48,773 nt of DNA from CAZLMG01 sp964560765. Its GTDB lineage: Bacteria; Bdellovibrionota_B; Oligoflexia; Oligoflexales; CAZLMG01. The notes under the pieces were generated by a model, which saw only the letters and a program-made list of their open reading frames with translations, was not told the origin of the DNA and made no database searches. Location: the NCBI GenBank assembly GCA_964560765.1, contig CAZLMG010000032.1:1-48773 (forward strand), given 5' to 3'. Position numbers and translations under genes: made by a program. Positions 8,212 through 17,082 of the stretch are shown in pieces; the first letter of the stretch is position 1; each line of letters opens with the position of its first letter.

Positions 8212-9679
8212 TTGCGACGCAACGGAATCCCCAGTGAGGATATTTATCGATATTTCCGTTGATGGAGACCGAAAAAATTCCGCTGTAGGCAAATGACGGA
8301 CATGAGAAATCGCCGCAGCCATCGATATGGTGGCCACCGCGCACAATGGCGTTGTTGCTCGCATAGCTAAGATAACCGAATCCAAGGCCGCCGTAAAACG
8401 CCGCAACCCCCTTGATCGGGTAGTCGCCATGGGGCCCAAAAGCTTGCTTAGGACGCCCCTGAGGTCCGGTGCAACTTGGAGCCTGACAATCTGCGCCATC
8501 GCCGGAGCCAATGGATGCCAGGTACGTATCGCCAGAATAAGAGAACTCGCCGCTATAGTCGTTAACCCACTCCCGCACGTTGCCCCCCACGTCCCAGATC
8601 ACCTCACCGTTGCTGAGGCTATGGGTGCGCTTATAGCGAAAGTCGAGTGTCGTGCCATCGAGGCAGTTCGTAGCCGTGCCGGCACAGGGCTCGTGATCGC
8701 TGCCAGCGGCTAACGGTGCCGCGATTTCGTGGGTAGCCCCCTCGTTCACAAAGTTATTGCCGTCAGGCGAACCATTTTGCCAATTCAGATGCGCTCCGCC
8801 TCCATCCTGAGCTAGTTCGATGTTCTGGGCGATCGTCTGCCACTGGGAGTTCGAGATGAGATCATATTCATCCCCCAAAGCCCGGCAGCGATCGATGGCC
8901 TGATCGCGATTGATGTAAACCCAAGGCGTCCCAGATGGGCGAGATTCCGGCTCCCAACTGCCATTATACCCGTTCGACCCCTGGTTGCCTTGATCGGTGT
9001 GCGACAGTTTCGCCTCGTATTTCATCACGCAGAAGTCGGCCACACCATAGCTGGCATTGCCAGGCACCAAGACCCAATTTTCTAAGCACGGGTTGACGGC
9101 TGCATCCGTTGGAATGTCGTCGGCGTTGATCAAGACAAAGCCAGCATGCGGCGCTCGGTCTTTGAAACATACATAATCCCGATCCAAGATCACGGTTGCC
9201 GTAAGTTGCGAAGGTGGAAACGCATGCAAGGATTCCTGGTCAGAATTGGGATCTCTGACCTGCAACGCCGCTAGCTGCGTCGCATCGTGTGTGCTCGGGA
9301 CATAGGGCAAGCAGAACTCGATATCTTGTAAAATCTCGTGGCGATAATAAGGAACCTCATCGAGCCGAGTTGCCTGAAAGACGACCGGGGTGCCCAGAAA
9401 CTTCTCTTGGCTGACAACGAAGCCCTCGACGGCAGGGAAACTGGAGACCGTAAGTATGGCTTCGGCAGGGAACGCTGCAAGCGGGGCGCGCACAACGAGG
9501 CGCTGGTCGATGATTTCATAACCCGGCAAGCCATCCGTCATTTCCGACGGCTTGCGGACGGTCGCCTTGGCTGACAAGGACTCGTCACTCGAGCTCACGG
9601 CGCGAGTGCAGCTGCTGGGCAGCAGCAAGCCGAGCACCAAGGCGGAGATCGCCAGAATACTGTCAGATTTTGGTCGCAT
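8201..9679 (-). CDS. lipoprotein with shared N-terminal domain and FGE/SUMF1-type domain
   Basis: 492 residues from ATG 9679 (AAGGGGGC upstream). The signal MRPKSDSILAISALVLGLLL ends in PSSC with Cys24. Residues about 40-200 form a domain also found in the RCC1 lipoprotein at 38206-40065: KPSEMTDGLPGYEIID against KPTELPGGIPGYEIID, then RAPLAAFP against RAPLASLP, and GFVVSQ against GFVMSQ. Residues about 215-492 look like a formylglycine-generating-enzyme (SUMF1/C-type-lectin-like) fold: FCVMKYEA, WDVGGNVREWVNDY, AIVRGGHHIDG and a terminal WGFRCV. Most bacterial relatives of this fold are not sulfatase activators; here binding or another role at the cell surface is likely. It lies 68 bp downstream of the pilin-like gene and is probably co-transcribed with it. 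Confidence 0.85.
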   Translation of the reverse strand: MRPKSDSILAISALVLGLLLPSSCTRAVSSSDESLSAKATVRKPSEMTDGLPGYEIIDQRLVVRAPLAAFPAEAILTVSSFPAVEGFVVSQEKFLGTPVVFQATRLDEVPYYRHEILQDIEFCLPYVPSTHDATQLAALQVRDPNSDQESLHAFPPSQLTATVILDRDYVCFKDRAPHAGFVLINADDIPTDAAVNPCLENWVLVPGNASYGVADFCVMKYEAKLSHTDQGNQGSNGYNGSWEPESRPSGTPWVYINRDQAIDRCRALGDEYDLISNSQWQTIAQNIELAQDGGGAHLNWQNGSPDGNNFVNEGATHEIAAPLAAGSDHEPCAGTATNCLDGTTLDFRYKRTHSLSNGEVIWDVGGNVREWVNDYSGEFSYSGDTYLASIGSGDGADCQAPSCTGPQGRPKQAFGPHGDYPIKGVAAFYGGLGFGYLSYASNNAIVRGGHHIDGCGDFSCPSFAYSGIFSVSINGNIDKYPHWGFRCVASPQ

Positions 9680-9747
9680 CAGCAAAATGCCCCCTTGTAA
9701 ACAGCATCGGACCACAACCGTCAAAACTTGAGTCCTGAAAAAATTCT

Positions 9748-10251
9748 CTAAGGTGCCAATGGCAAACGACAAAACGGCACGGCAAATAGACTCGTCCACT
9801 CCATCACAGCATCCTTGCGCAGGGGGTGGTGCACCGGAACGCCAGAACCTGGAGCAGACTCCGGGCGAATTTCAAATCGAATCGCCTTTTCGGTGGGAGC
9901 TGTTGCTGGGTAGTCAACACAGTGAACACGAATATGATAGGAGCCCAGCCAATTTTTCGCGTTATTGATATCGCTATCAAACAGAATCTGGTTGTCGTGA
10001 TCCTTGACAACAACGAAGCCACCGCTGTCACAAGCGGCCGGGCGAGGTGTTATCGTGTGCGCACAACTGGCCTTTTCGCGCACCGTTTGCCGCACGATCT
10101 CATAATCAGCGCGAATCGCGCGAAAGTGCGCCGATTTGAGGTTATCGGTAAGCACCTGAAAAACCATTGGCACAAGGATGCTGGCGATACCTAAAGCCAT
10201 CACCACCGAGATCATGGAAAAACCAGCGCTAGCTGAATGGTGCTTATGCAT
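9748..10251 (-). CDS. type IV pilin-like / pseudopilin protein lacking Glu5
   Basis: 167 residues from ATG 10251 (AAAGGGG 7 nt upstream). The N-terminus has a short basic leader ending in Gly, then FSMISVVMALGIASILVPMVF, a class III signal of type IV pilins and pseudopilins with processing expected after Gly10. The usual Glu5 of the mature chain is Ser here, as in some minor subunits such as GspK. The C-terminal part has a Cys-containing region (SCAHTI, AACDSGG) and NWLGSYHIRVHC that resembles the corresponding part of the pilin-RCC1 fusion at 32413-34182 (NWNVRAKC). It is probably a minor subunit or surface-tethered tip protein. The FGE-domain lipoprotein gene follows directly. Confidence 0.75.
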   Translation of the reverse strand: MHKHHSASAGFSMISVVMALGIASILVPMVFQVLTDNLKSAHFRAIRADYEIVRQTVREKASCAHTITPRPAACDSGGFVVVKDHDNQILFDSDINNAKNWLGSYHIRVHCVDYPATAPTEKAIRFEIRPESAPGSGVPVHHPLRKDAVMEWTSLFAVPFCRLPLAP

Positions 10252-10506
10252 GGCCGTACCCCTTTCAGAGGTGCTGCTCCATAAAATTCTGGGGAGTCCG
10301 GCACCATTCCATGCAAGTTTGCGCCAATGGGAAAATATGCTGATTTTATAAGGATTTTCGCGAGAAGGCTCTGCACGCGGGATAGACAGGTCAAAGCGTG
10401 ATGGTTGATTATTCGAATGCAGACCGGGAGATAGCCCGAAATCACATGCGGAATTCCAAGATGCCGATTGGGACGGCACTTATCAACAGCGGAAAAAGCT
10501 GTTTGA

Positions 10507-10665
10507 CGACCGCTGCTTCCAGCAGACTTACTGATCCTGTTGAATGCAATCAACGCGAATAACATGGAACCACAGGGCGGCAGCATTTGCATGGACGCCA
10601 ATGGCGATGGTTACTTCACTAACTCTGACCTGCTGCAAGTCATAAATGCCTGGAATGCTGGGTAA
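10507..10665 (+). pseudogene. orphan dockerin-like C-terminal fragment
   Basis: An open stretch without its own supported start reads LPADLLILLNAINANN, then CMDANGDGYFTNSDLLQVIN, AWNAG and a stop at 10663-10665. The second part matches the calcium-binding dockerin/EF-hand pattern DxNxDGxxTxxDLLxxIN, and the first resembles the helix of a preceding repeat. TGA at 10504 closes the frame upstream. Other frames upstream (from 10401) do not continue the domain convincingly. The fragment lies between the two minus-strand genes at 9748-10251 and 10681-11214, within a 429-bp space with no other gene. It is probably the decayed end of a larger secreted protein, or a very short peptide. Confidence 0.45.
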
Positions 10666-10680
10666 TCCGCACGATTTTGG

Positions 10681-11214
10681 CTAGGCCCGAGGAACCCGCA
10701 CGACCCCAAGCTCTTGGAATTCTGGCTTAGGGTCGTCGCCTGACCAGAGACACTGACTCCGTAATGGGGCAAAGGAAACGCGATAAAATGCCCAATCCGT
10801 CGCCGAACCTTTGTCCCATTGCACCGTTCCATCGGGATGATGAATCTTGAAGACGAAATTGAAGCCATCGTAAAACACCGGCGATGAACGCATCGCCGTA
10901 CCAATGGTAAAGCGACTCTGCCATTGCCATGGGGCCGATGCAGGCATCACGCGCGTGGAAAATCGAGCCCACTCAAATCTTGTTTGTCGACCCCCACCCT
11001 GAAACGTCTGCCCCTCTAAACCGCCGACCAACTCAACCGTCACACCCCACGGCAAATCAGAATTCTCGTAGGTGACCAGTAGATCAGTATCGCTATTTGT
11101 CCAATAACGGCAGGAGTGGGTATAGGATCGACCAGATACGAAAACATCAGCAGCAAAGGCCGAAATGGAATGCAGACCGGCCAAAATCAAAAAAACCACA
11201 TTAACTGATCGCAT
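10681..11214 (-). CDS. exported protein, unknown function
   Basis: 177 residues from ATG 11214, preceded by a G-rich GGGGGGG site. The signal peptide MRSVNVVFLILAGLHSISAFA has a likely signal peptidase I cut AFA-AD. The mature protein is about 155 residues, rich in Trp and Tyr, with two cysteines (HSCRYW, SQCLWSG) that may pair. The aromatic, beta-like sequence (FNFVFKIHHPDGTVQWDKG) would fit a small carbohydrate-binding or jelly-roll module, but this is a guess from composition. It is divergent from the lipoprotein operon at 11618. Confidence 0.65.
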   Translation of the reverse strand: MRSVNVVFLILAGLHSISAFAADVFVSGRSYTHSCRYWTNSDTDLLVTYENSDLPWGVTVELVGGLEGQTFQGGGRQTRFEWARFSTRVMPASAPWQWQSRFTIGTAMRSSPVFYDGFNFVFKIHHPDGTVQWDKGSATDWAFYRVSFAPLRSQCLWSGDDPKPEFQELGVVRVPRA

Positions 11215-11617
11215 GAAGATGCCCCCCCAAGTTGCTAAGCCAGTCGCTGGCGATTGCTAAATAGTCGACGACAGATGCGTACGTCAACGACGAATCGCTT
11301 GCATGATCAAAGGGTATGAGCGTTGGTGCATCAGCAACACCGCTGACTCAAGCTGCGAAGGCGCATCTTGAAACAGTTGGGCTCCCATGCGCCGCTGGGT
11401 CTTCGCGGAATGTCATATCACGAGCAGAGCTAACATCACAGAAGCCCCGCCGAATAATCACCTCCGCCATGAGTCGCGGCAAAACCATGACAGTGCAAGA
11501 CGAATGCAAACCATGAAAATTACAGCATCCAGGACTGGCGCAGCAGTTGCATCGACTGACCTCAGATTTTGCGCAAACGATGCTTCGACTGAATGGGAAA
11601 CTAAGGAGATTTCAATC
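11215..11617. other. divergent intergenic region, no gene seen
   Basis: 403 bp between the divergent genes at 11214 and 11618. A small GCCAG-tcg-CTGGC hairpin sits near 11239-11251, flanked by two TTGCTAA direct repeats. Open frames through here lack ribosome sites. Promoters for both flanking genes presumably lie in it. Confidence 0.4.
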
Positions 11618-13105
11618 ATGATCGCTCATCATCATCTTTCCTGGCGAACTGCGCTAAGCCTTCCGGTGGTCATATTCCTCTGCACGTTTCTCCTGAGTTG
11701 CCGACTGCGCCAACAAGGCTACCAAATCAACCAGCAAGCGAGCGGTGGCTCTCTTGGACAACTTGAGTCAGAGAACGACGCTTTCATCTGCCAAGGATCA
11801 AGCTGCCAAGTCCTGACCGGCAACACAAGCCTCGTCGTCCAAGACCAAAAACTGACCAATTTCCGGTTCGTTCAATACTCGCGATCGAATGATGACGTCC
11901 GCGCTGGCGCCAACCCAGAGGCCCTCATCATCGCTCGATTGCGCGCCAACGGACACTCGAACCCGACACAAGAGTTACTCCGACTCACGGAGCGCAATCC
12001 GCTCGGTCAATTCCGCTACCGACCCGAGCTACTTGAATTGGCAAAGCAATTTAACTTGGAGGATGCAGGAATCTATGAGGTGTACACTCAGACCTTTGGC
12101 ATCAGCAGCCGCGATCTATCCGGCAATGCCGGAAAAGCTGTACGCTTCGCCGCCATTCTAGAATCCAAAACAAACGTTCTGGCCCGTGCAGCTGTCACAG
12201 GACGCTTTAGTTTCGGTGGTCGGGTTGGCCAAGCCACCATTCCGCAAGAAGGATTTACACTTGCCTACGAGAAACAGGATTACGGTACGGTCAGCTATGC
12301 GCTCAGCCCAGAACTGCATGTTCCCATAAACTCAACAATAACAGCGACGCTGGTTCTAGAAAATGACGCCCAGGTGTGGACTCGCTGTCAGGTAAGCCTC
12401 AACCACTCAATCGATCAGAATACTGAAATTAACTGCGAACGCTTTAAATTTCCGCCATTGGTAGTCATCCGCTCCAATACCCGGCAGCCTGTTGATGGCT
12501 GGCGGTACAAAGAGGCAGACTTAACCAATAGCCACCGTTGCGTGAGTCTGGAGCAAATTGGCGAATCTGGAGGCGAGCTTAGCGCCGATTCGAAGTTAGC
12601 CATTGCACTCCGGACATTAGAGGTTTCTGGACAAAAGACATGCCTTGGATGTCATGTACCCAAGAATGAGCTCGGATTGCCTGATCTGTTCTGCCCCAAG
12701 GTCGACGAAACCCCATTCGACGCCTATGGCAGGCCAAAGGAGCCGGTCGAAGTGATCCCCACGATTGCCCGCTTTCTCCAAGCCTATATGGGCAGTGCGC
12801 CGCCAACTCGCGCTCATACTCATGCTACAGTGCCGAAATGGGAGTCTCGAAGCGGCTACGACGACAGCTTTCAGGGCGCGAACGCCATCGACGTGATGGC
12901 AGCACATTTTCGCGGACTGGTCGCTGCCTATTGCGCGAGAACACCCATCGCTCTGCCCTCTCGCGCGGGGGATCGGGCTAACGAAACATTTACGGCCATC
13001 TTGGAACAGAATCTTGCTCAGACCTTAGGTGCAATCAGCTCAGGGCCGCGCTTTGCTTTCGACTACCAAACGATCTGCAACAATTTTCGTGGAGAAAGAC
13101 CATGA
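11618..13105 (+). CDS. predicted lipoprotein with one CxxCH motif
   Basis: 495 residues from ATG 11618, where AAGGAGA lies about 9 nt upstream. The signal ends in LLSC with Cys28. A longer reading from 11387 lacks a ribosome site. The N-terminal two thirds look beta-rich with no known domain. Near the C-terminus KTCLGCHVP gives a CxxCH motif (Cys342, Cys345, His346) that would bind haem c covalently if matured by the cytochrome c system. Several downstream Met and His residues could be the distal ligand. A non-haem role of this motif is possible, since only one is present and no other cytochrome features are clear. The last 4 bp overlap the next gene (ATGA), so the two are translationally coupled. 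Confidence 0.8.
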   Translation: MIAHHHLSWRTALSLPVVIFLCTFLLSCRLRQQGYQINQQASGGSLGQLESENDAFICQGSSCQVLTGNTSLVVQDQKLTNFRFVQYSRSNDDVRAGANPEALIIARLRANGHSNPTQELLRLTERNPLGQFRYRPELLELAKQFNLEDAGIYEVYTQTFGISSRDLSGNAGKAVRFAAILESKTNVLARAAVTGRFSFGGRVGQATIPQEGFTLAYEKQDYGTVSYALSPELHVPINSTITATLVLENDAQVWTRCQVSLNHSIDQNTEINCERFKFPPLVVIRSNTRQPVDGWRYKEADLTNSHRCVSLEQIGESGGELSADSKLAIALRTLEVSGQKTCLGCHVPKNELGLPDLFCPKVDETPFDAYGRPKEPVEVIPTIARFLQAYMGSAPPTRAHTHATVPKWESRSGYDDSFQGANAIDVMAAHFRGLVAAYCARTPIALPSRAGDRANETFTAILEQNLAQTLGAISSGPRFAFDYQTICNNFRGERP

Positions 13106-14814
13106 GTCCCATTTTTCGACCAGCCGAACGCCCCTCCATCACTCAATGGCTTGGAGCGATGTGGCTCCTGTTGGTGTTTCTATCCGGAGGAGCCTGTCGC
13201 TCTACCGCAAGCATTTCTGATACCAACTTCATTGTTGTGGGCAGCAGTGGATTTGAGGTGCTGACATTTTTTCCCCATCCTGAGCTGCCAGACAGCACTA
13301 TATTGCGCCTCTGCGCTCGGGGAACCATCATTGCGAGTCGGCACGACATCGATCAACGGTGTCCCGAAGACCTCGCTCAAGACAATCAAGTCATCATGTC
13401 TACTAACGAATTGGCCGATGAACTCTTACGGTTCTACTACTCACCAACATTTCGCCAGGTAGTCAGTTCGATTCGCGATAGCAAAACCTTAGCCACAACA
13501 AGCACCAAGCTCGAAGACATAAGAAGACTCCTCAGAGACGCCGAGGACGATTACTTTCGGCTTACAGCCTTTAAAAACACTTTCCCGAATGCAGTAACAC
13601 CAGAGGACGAGCAGCGACTCGCAATGATTTCCGCAAACCTGTCGCGATTTCGCGACCAGGTAGCAGAGTATGAGGGAATCGTGAACTCAGTACGTGCATT
13701 CGAAAAACTGGTCCGCGATTTTGTCCACACCAAGGTTTCTGACCCCAAAAATGTGACTTATCTGAGCATCCCAGCGACAGCCACTGTTCAACTTGAAGAC
13801 AATGAATTATTAGCCCGACTCCTAGTTGGGTTATTCCGCGAAAAGCAGACGCCCAAGAAGTTTAAAGTCTTGGGCGGCGATGGGGTACTTACAGATGTTC
13901 TCTATGCATGTTTACTACGCGATGGCACACTGGAGTGCGCCCGTCTCAATAACGGCAAAGAACTGCTGCGTGAGCAAGGCGTGCGAGATTTCTGGATGAG
14001 CTCAGATACTGTCTGCTATTCTGAGACAAGCTCGCGAACAACGTGTCGCGACCTAGCCAAAGAGTATGGCGACGAAGCATCTAATCCTGTGCAAGCCGAA
14101 CTGTTGGCAGCAACTCCATCTGCGGTCTCCTTTGAAAAGATTGTCTTGCACTGTAACGGTGTTACCCACTGCGGATTGGCGGCGGATGGTCGCGTCCATT
14201 GCTGGGGCTCGTCATCCAGGCATGCTGACGAAGTGAGGAAATTTCAAAACCTCTTTGATCAATTACCAGCTCCCATGATTGATATTGCCTGCGGCTTGAG
14301 ATCGGTCTGCGGAATCTCACAGCAAGGTCAATCCTGGCAACGTACGTGCGCAGGAGACTCCGGGGTCAAGTCCGACATCAAGTACGATTTGCCAATCCGA
14401 CTGTCTTCGGGTCGATCACAAATGATGTGCACAACGCCGATTCATGCGAACGAAGCTGCTGAAACTCATCGAGAGCAATTCAACTGCCTGGATGAGAGAT
14501 TGCAATCCATCGAACCGAGTCAGTCCAGAGCGAAACTCTACACACACATCTCTACGGGCTACTCAGGCATCGTCAGAATCGATAGCAGGGGGATTCTTGA
14601 CATCGACACCATCACCTTCAAACATCGGACTTCGGTGGGAACGGTCCAAGAGTTGTCGTATGACTATCGAATTGCTTGCACTTCCAAGATCGACAGTGGC
14701 ACATGCCTACTTCTCAGTTACTCAAGTAATACTCGATACTCTACCAGTAATTTTCGTTTCCCAACCTCATGGAACGGAGCCGTTCAGCTGTTGGATCTGC
14801 GATCGTCGCGCTGA
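13102..14814 (+). CDS. predicted lipoprotein with helical stalk and degenerate RCC1-like propeller
   Basis: 570 residues, overlapping the upstream gene by ATGA and with GGAGAAAG before the start. The signal MSPIFRPAERPSITQWLGAMWLLLVFL leads to SGGAC (Cys32). Residues about 110-210 are charged and likely helical or coiled coil. The C-terminal ~320 residues carry RCC1-like blades with paired cysteines: YACLLRDGTLECARL, THCGLAADGRVHCWGSS and SVCGISQQGQ. They are less regular than in the RCC1 proteins at 32413-34182 and 38206-40065, so several blades are degenerate. Expected to be a surface propeller for protein binding. It probably works with the CxxCH lipoprotein encoded just upstream. Confidence 0.8.
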   Translation: MSPIFRPAERPSITQWLGAMWLLLVFLSGGACRSTASISDTNFIVVGSSGFEVLTFFPHPELPDSTILRLCARGTIIASRHDIDQRCPEDLAQDNQVIMSTNELADELLRFYYSPTFRQVVSSIRDSKTLATTSTKLEDIRRLLRDAEDDYFRLTAFKNTFPNAVTPEDEQRLAMISANLSRFRDQVAEYEGIVNSVRAFEKLVRDFVHTKVSDPKNVTYLSIPATATVQLEDNELLARLLVGLFREKQTPKKFKVLGGDGVLTDVLYACLLRDGTLECARLNNGKELLREQGVRDFWMSSDTVCYSETSSRTTCRDLAKEYGDEASNPVQAELLAATPSAVSFEKIVLHCNGVTHCGLAADGRVHCWGSSSRHADEVRKFQNLFDQLPAPMIDIACGLRSVCGISQQGQSWQRTCAGDSGVKSDIKYDLPIRLSSGRSQMMCTTPIHANEAAETHREQFNCLDERLQSIEPSQSRAKLYTHISTGYSGIVRIDSRGILDIDTITFKHRTSVGTVQELSYDYRIACTSKIDSGTCLLLSYSSNTRYSTSNFRFPTSWNGAVQLLDLRSSR

Positions 14815-15005
14815 TTACCAGTGCGATGATCCACGCCAGGGTGTTCTTAGCCGAATGGCCGCTCACGAGGGATGTGAAAGATGCGAAACAGGTGGCAGCA
14901 TTCTGTGTTTGGCACAATTCAAAAGGCCACTCAAGCGGAATGCTGACCATCATTGAAAGAGGAAACTCCGATCAGCCTCTGGAGTTTATCCATATCAAGG
15001 AATGA
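14769..15005 (+). CDS. possible small exported protein
   Basis: 78 residues. MERSRSAVGSAIVALITSAM looks like a signal peptide followed by a short mature part with one Cys (FCVWHNSKG). It overlaps the end of the upstream lipoprotein gene by 46 bp in another frame and the convergent protease gene by 11 bp. No Shine-Dalgarno is visible, so it may be a chance frame. It fills the only space between the two larger genes. Confidence 0.4.
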   Translation: MERSRSAVGSAIVALITSAMIHARVFLAEWPLTRDVKDAKQVAAFCVWHNSKGHSSGMLTIIERGNSDQPLEFIHIKE

Positions 15006-17081
15006 ACCGGGCCCTAAACTGAATCGAGTGCATTCCCAAGAATTCATCCGTCAGGAAGCCATTTTCCTGAAACGGGTGCTGCACTCCTTGCTCTGCCCAA
15101 ATGACGCGAGCATCCAAATGATGTTGCTGAGGCCCAGACTCCAGCAGCAGCACCCCGGGCAGATGCCTGACAAGCCCACGCTCGACTATCTGCAGCGTCC
15201 CGACAAAGCGCAACACTGTCGAATCAGCTGCGCGCATGGGCCAAGCAGCACGAAATTTTATCGCACCAAGTTGAGTGCGTACCTCGATATGTATCGATTC
15301 TTGGACGTTTGACAGCGAAATGTGCGCCTGTTCGATGGGTAGAGTTCGATCGCGATGCACCACCAATAAATCTACGGAACCCCGGCTGTGAGATGCCAAC
15401 AGAGTACCTAACTCGTCGCGCAGACTCTGGAAGCCCGTATCGTTGATAAGATTGCGGTGTCGCTCCAGAGTTTCCGCGATGGCTTGAGGCGCCTTGAATC
15501 GGCGAACTCGATTGCTGTTCAGGGTACCCATCCCCTGCTGCGCCACTAGTGAGTATTGACCAAAAATCTCTGGAAAATCTGTACTAAAGTCCCGCTCTGA
15601 GCACCCATGCCGAAGACACAATTGAATGAGGTGCATGGGATTTTGGATCATCGTTTCGTCCAGGCGTGCCATGTATCGGCGCTGTCCTTGTGGGAGATGC
15701 GCCACAGCCCCGCCGCGATGCGCCATCAGCGCATCCACGCCGCGAAAAAATGGCATATTGCGCAACAGTCGCTGCATCATCGAGGCCTTCAGCCATTGAT
15801 CTGGTGTCAATACTTGACGCACAAGTGATACAAAATCGCCCAAGAACGCGACGGAACCAGTCTTGTTGCCAATGGCGCTATCCACCTCCTCTGAGGCACC
15901 GCCACCGGACGTCACGCCACCGCCACCGGACGTCACGCCACCGCCACCGGANNNNNNNNNNNNNNNNNNNNNNNNNNNNNNNNNNNNNNNNNNNNNNNNN
16001 NNNNNNNNNNNNNNNNNNNNNNNNNNNNNNNNNNNNNNNNNNNNNNNNNNNACGTCACGCCACCGCCACCGGACGTCACGCCACCGCCACCGGACGTCAC
16101 GCCACCGCCACCGGACGTCACGCCACCACCAGGAATCTCCTTAGCCATACTAAGTGGAATCTGCAAATCCAAGCCGGACGCATCCGCGACGCGAACGACT
16201 CCCCGTACTTCATCATAGCTGGCCTTACCATCCAGCGACTGCTGCCAAACCCACGGGCGGCTGTCGCCTGGCGGCGAGCTTCGACGGAGCCGCTCTGCAA
16301 TCATGAGGACATCGCGCATTGGCATGACAAAAGTTTCCGCGACCAAAGGGCTATAGTGAGACACCAAGCCAATGGCTCTGGCCCCACCCCAGCGGCCAGC
16401 CTCCATCGGCTCAGCCATCAACAAGCCTCCGGAAAACCCCCAACTCAGATACGGCAGGCGATAACATTCCAAGCCGAATGGGGTCGGACAGACAGCTTCA
16501 TGAGTTAGCAGGACCGGCAAGGATAGGGAGTGGGAGTGGGAAGCTTCCGCTCTGCGAGCGCCGGGTAAATAAACATCCGTGGCGATTGCCGGCCGCAATT
16601 CGTGGGAAAACTGCGGCCAGCCTGGTATTCCCAAAATCCCTGTTCGGGCTTGCACCCCTTGATAGTGCTCGCGGCTCAGCGAGCCTTTTATAACGTGTCG
16701 CACATCGCCAATTAGAAACTTAGCCTGACCGCTGCGCAACCGCAGAACAGCGAGGTCATACCCAAAACTTACACCGACAACCTCAGCCCGTGACCGCTGG
16801 TAATCGTGAAACGGGGTCCGCACTTGCAACCGCCCCCAAAGACTTCGATCATTGGGCAGTACATGCGCATTGGTGACGAAATACAGACTCTCGTCATCTA
16901 GATCGAACAACACGGATGTACCATACAAGGAAGGAATGCCATCTGCCTCGACCTTGGCTACAAGCCAAACAGTACTTAGATGCGAATCAACCATTTGCGG
17001 TAAAGACTGTGCCTGCCCTGAACAGGGACTCAACACCACGCAGATAGTCAGCAGACAAACCAAATTTCGGAGTAGGCTCAT
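14995..17081 (-). CDS. exported trypsin-like serine protease with Gly-rich tandem repeat and C-terminal domain
   Basis: This is one gene interrupted by an assembly gap at 15952-16051. From ATG 17081 (AGAGGG 9 nt upstream) it begins with a signal peptide MSLLRNLVCLLTICVVLSP. A chymotrypsin-fold protease follows: VTNAHVL (His73), GYDLAVL (Asp109) and WGFSGGL (Ser217). After about 350 residues comes a 7-residue repeat SGGGGVT encoded by a 21-bp DNA unit, present on both sides of the gap. A further ~300-residue domain of unknown type ends at 14995. The frame appears to change at the gap only because 100 N is a placeholder. The gene starts 1 bp after the stop of the TPR/winged-helix regulator gene, so they form an operon. 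Confidence 0.8.
15898..16133. repeat. 21-bp coding tandem repeat (SGGGGVT), collapsed by assembly gap
   Basis: Near-perfect copies of a 21-bp GC-rich unit (on the plus strand ACGTCACGCCACCGCCACCGG with one-base phasing) lie on both sides of a run of 100 N at 15952-16051. Each unit encodes SGGGGVT on the minus strand, a flexible linker between the protease domain and the C-terminal domain. The true copy number is unknown. Confidence 0.95.
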
Positions 17082-17082
17082 G

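Noticed and set aside
8201..9679. Sulfatase-activating enzyme
   Set aside because: No sulfatase gene is nearby and the catalytic Cys pair of true FGE cannot be identified with confidence, so only the fold is called.
14444..14956. 170-residue plus-strand open frame
   Set aside because: It overlaps the end of the propeller lipoprotein gene out of frame, without ribosome site or signal.
15898..16133. CRISPR-like appearance of tandem repeats
   Set aside because: Units are directly adjacent without spacers and encode a peptide repeat in frame with the protease gene. The same holds for the repeats near 27500 and 42500.
15666..16508. 280-residue plus-strand open frame through the gap
   Set aside because: It is a shadow of the repeat on the other strand (RHRTS repeats) and runs through 100 N.
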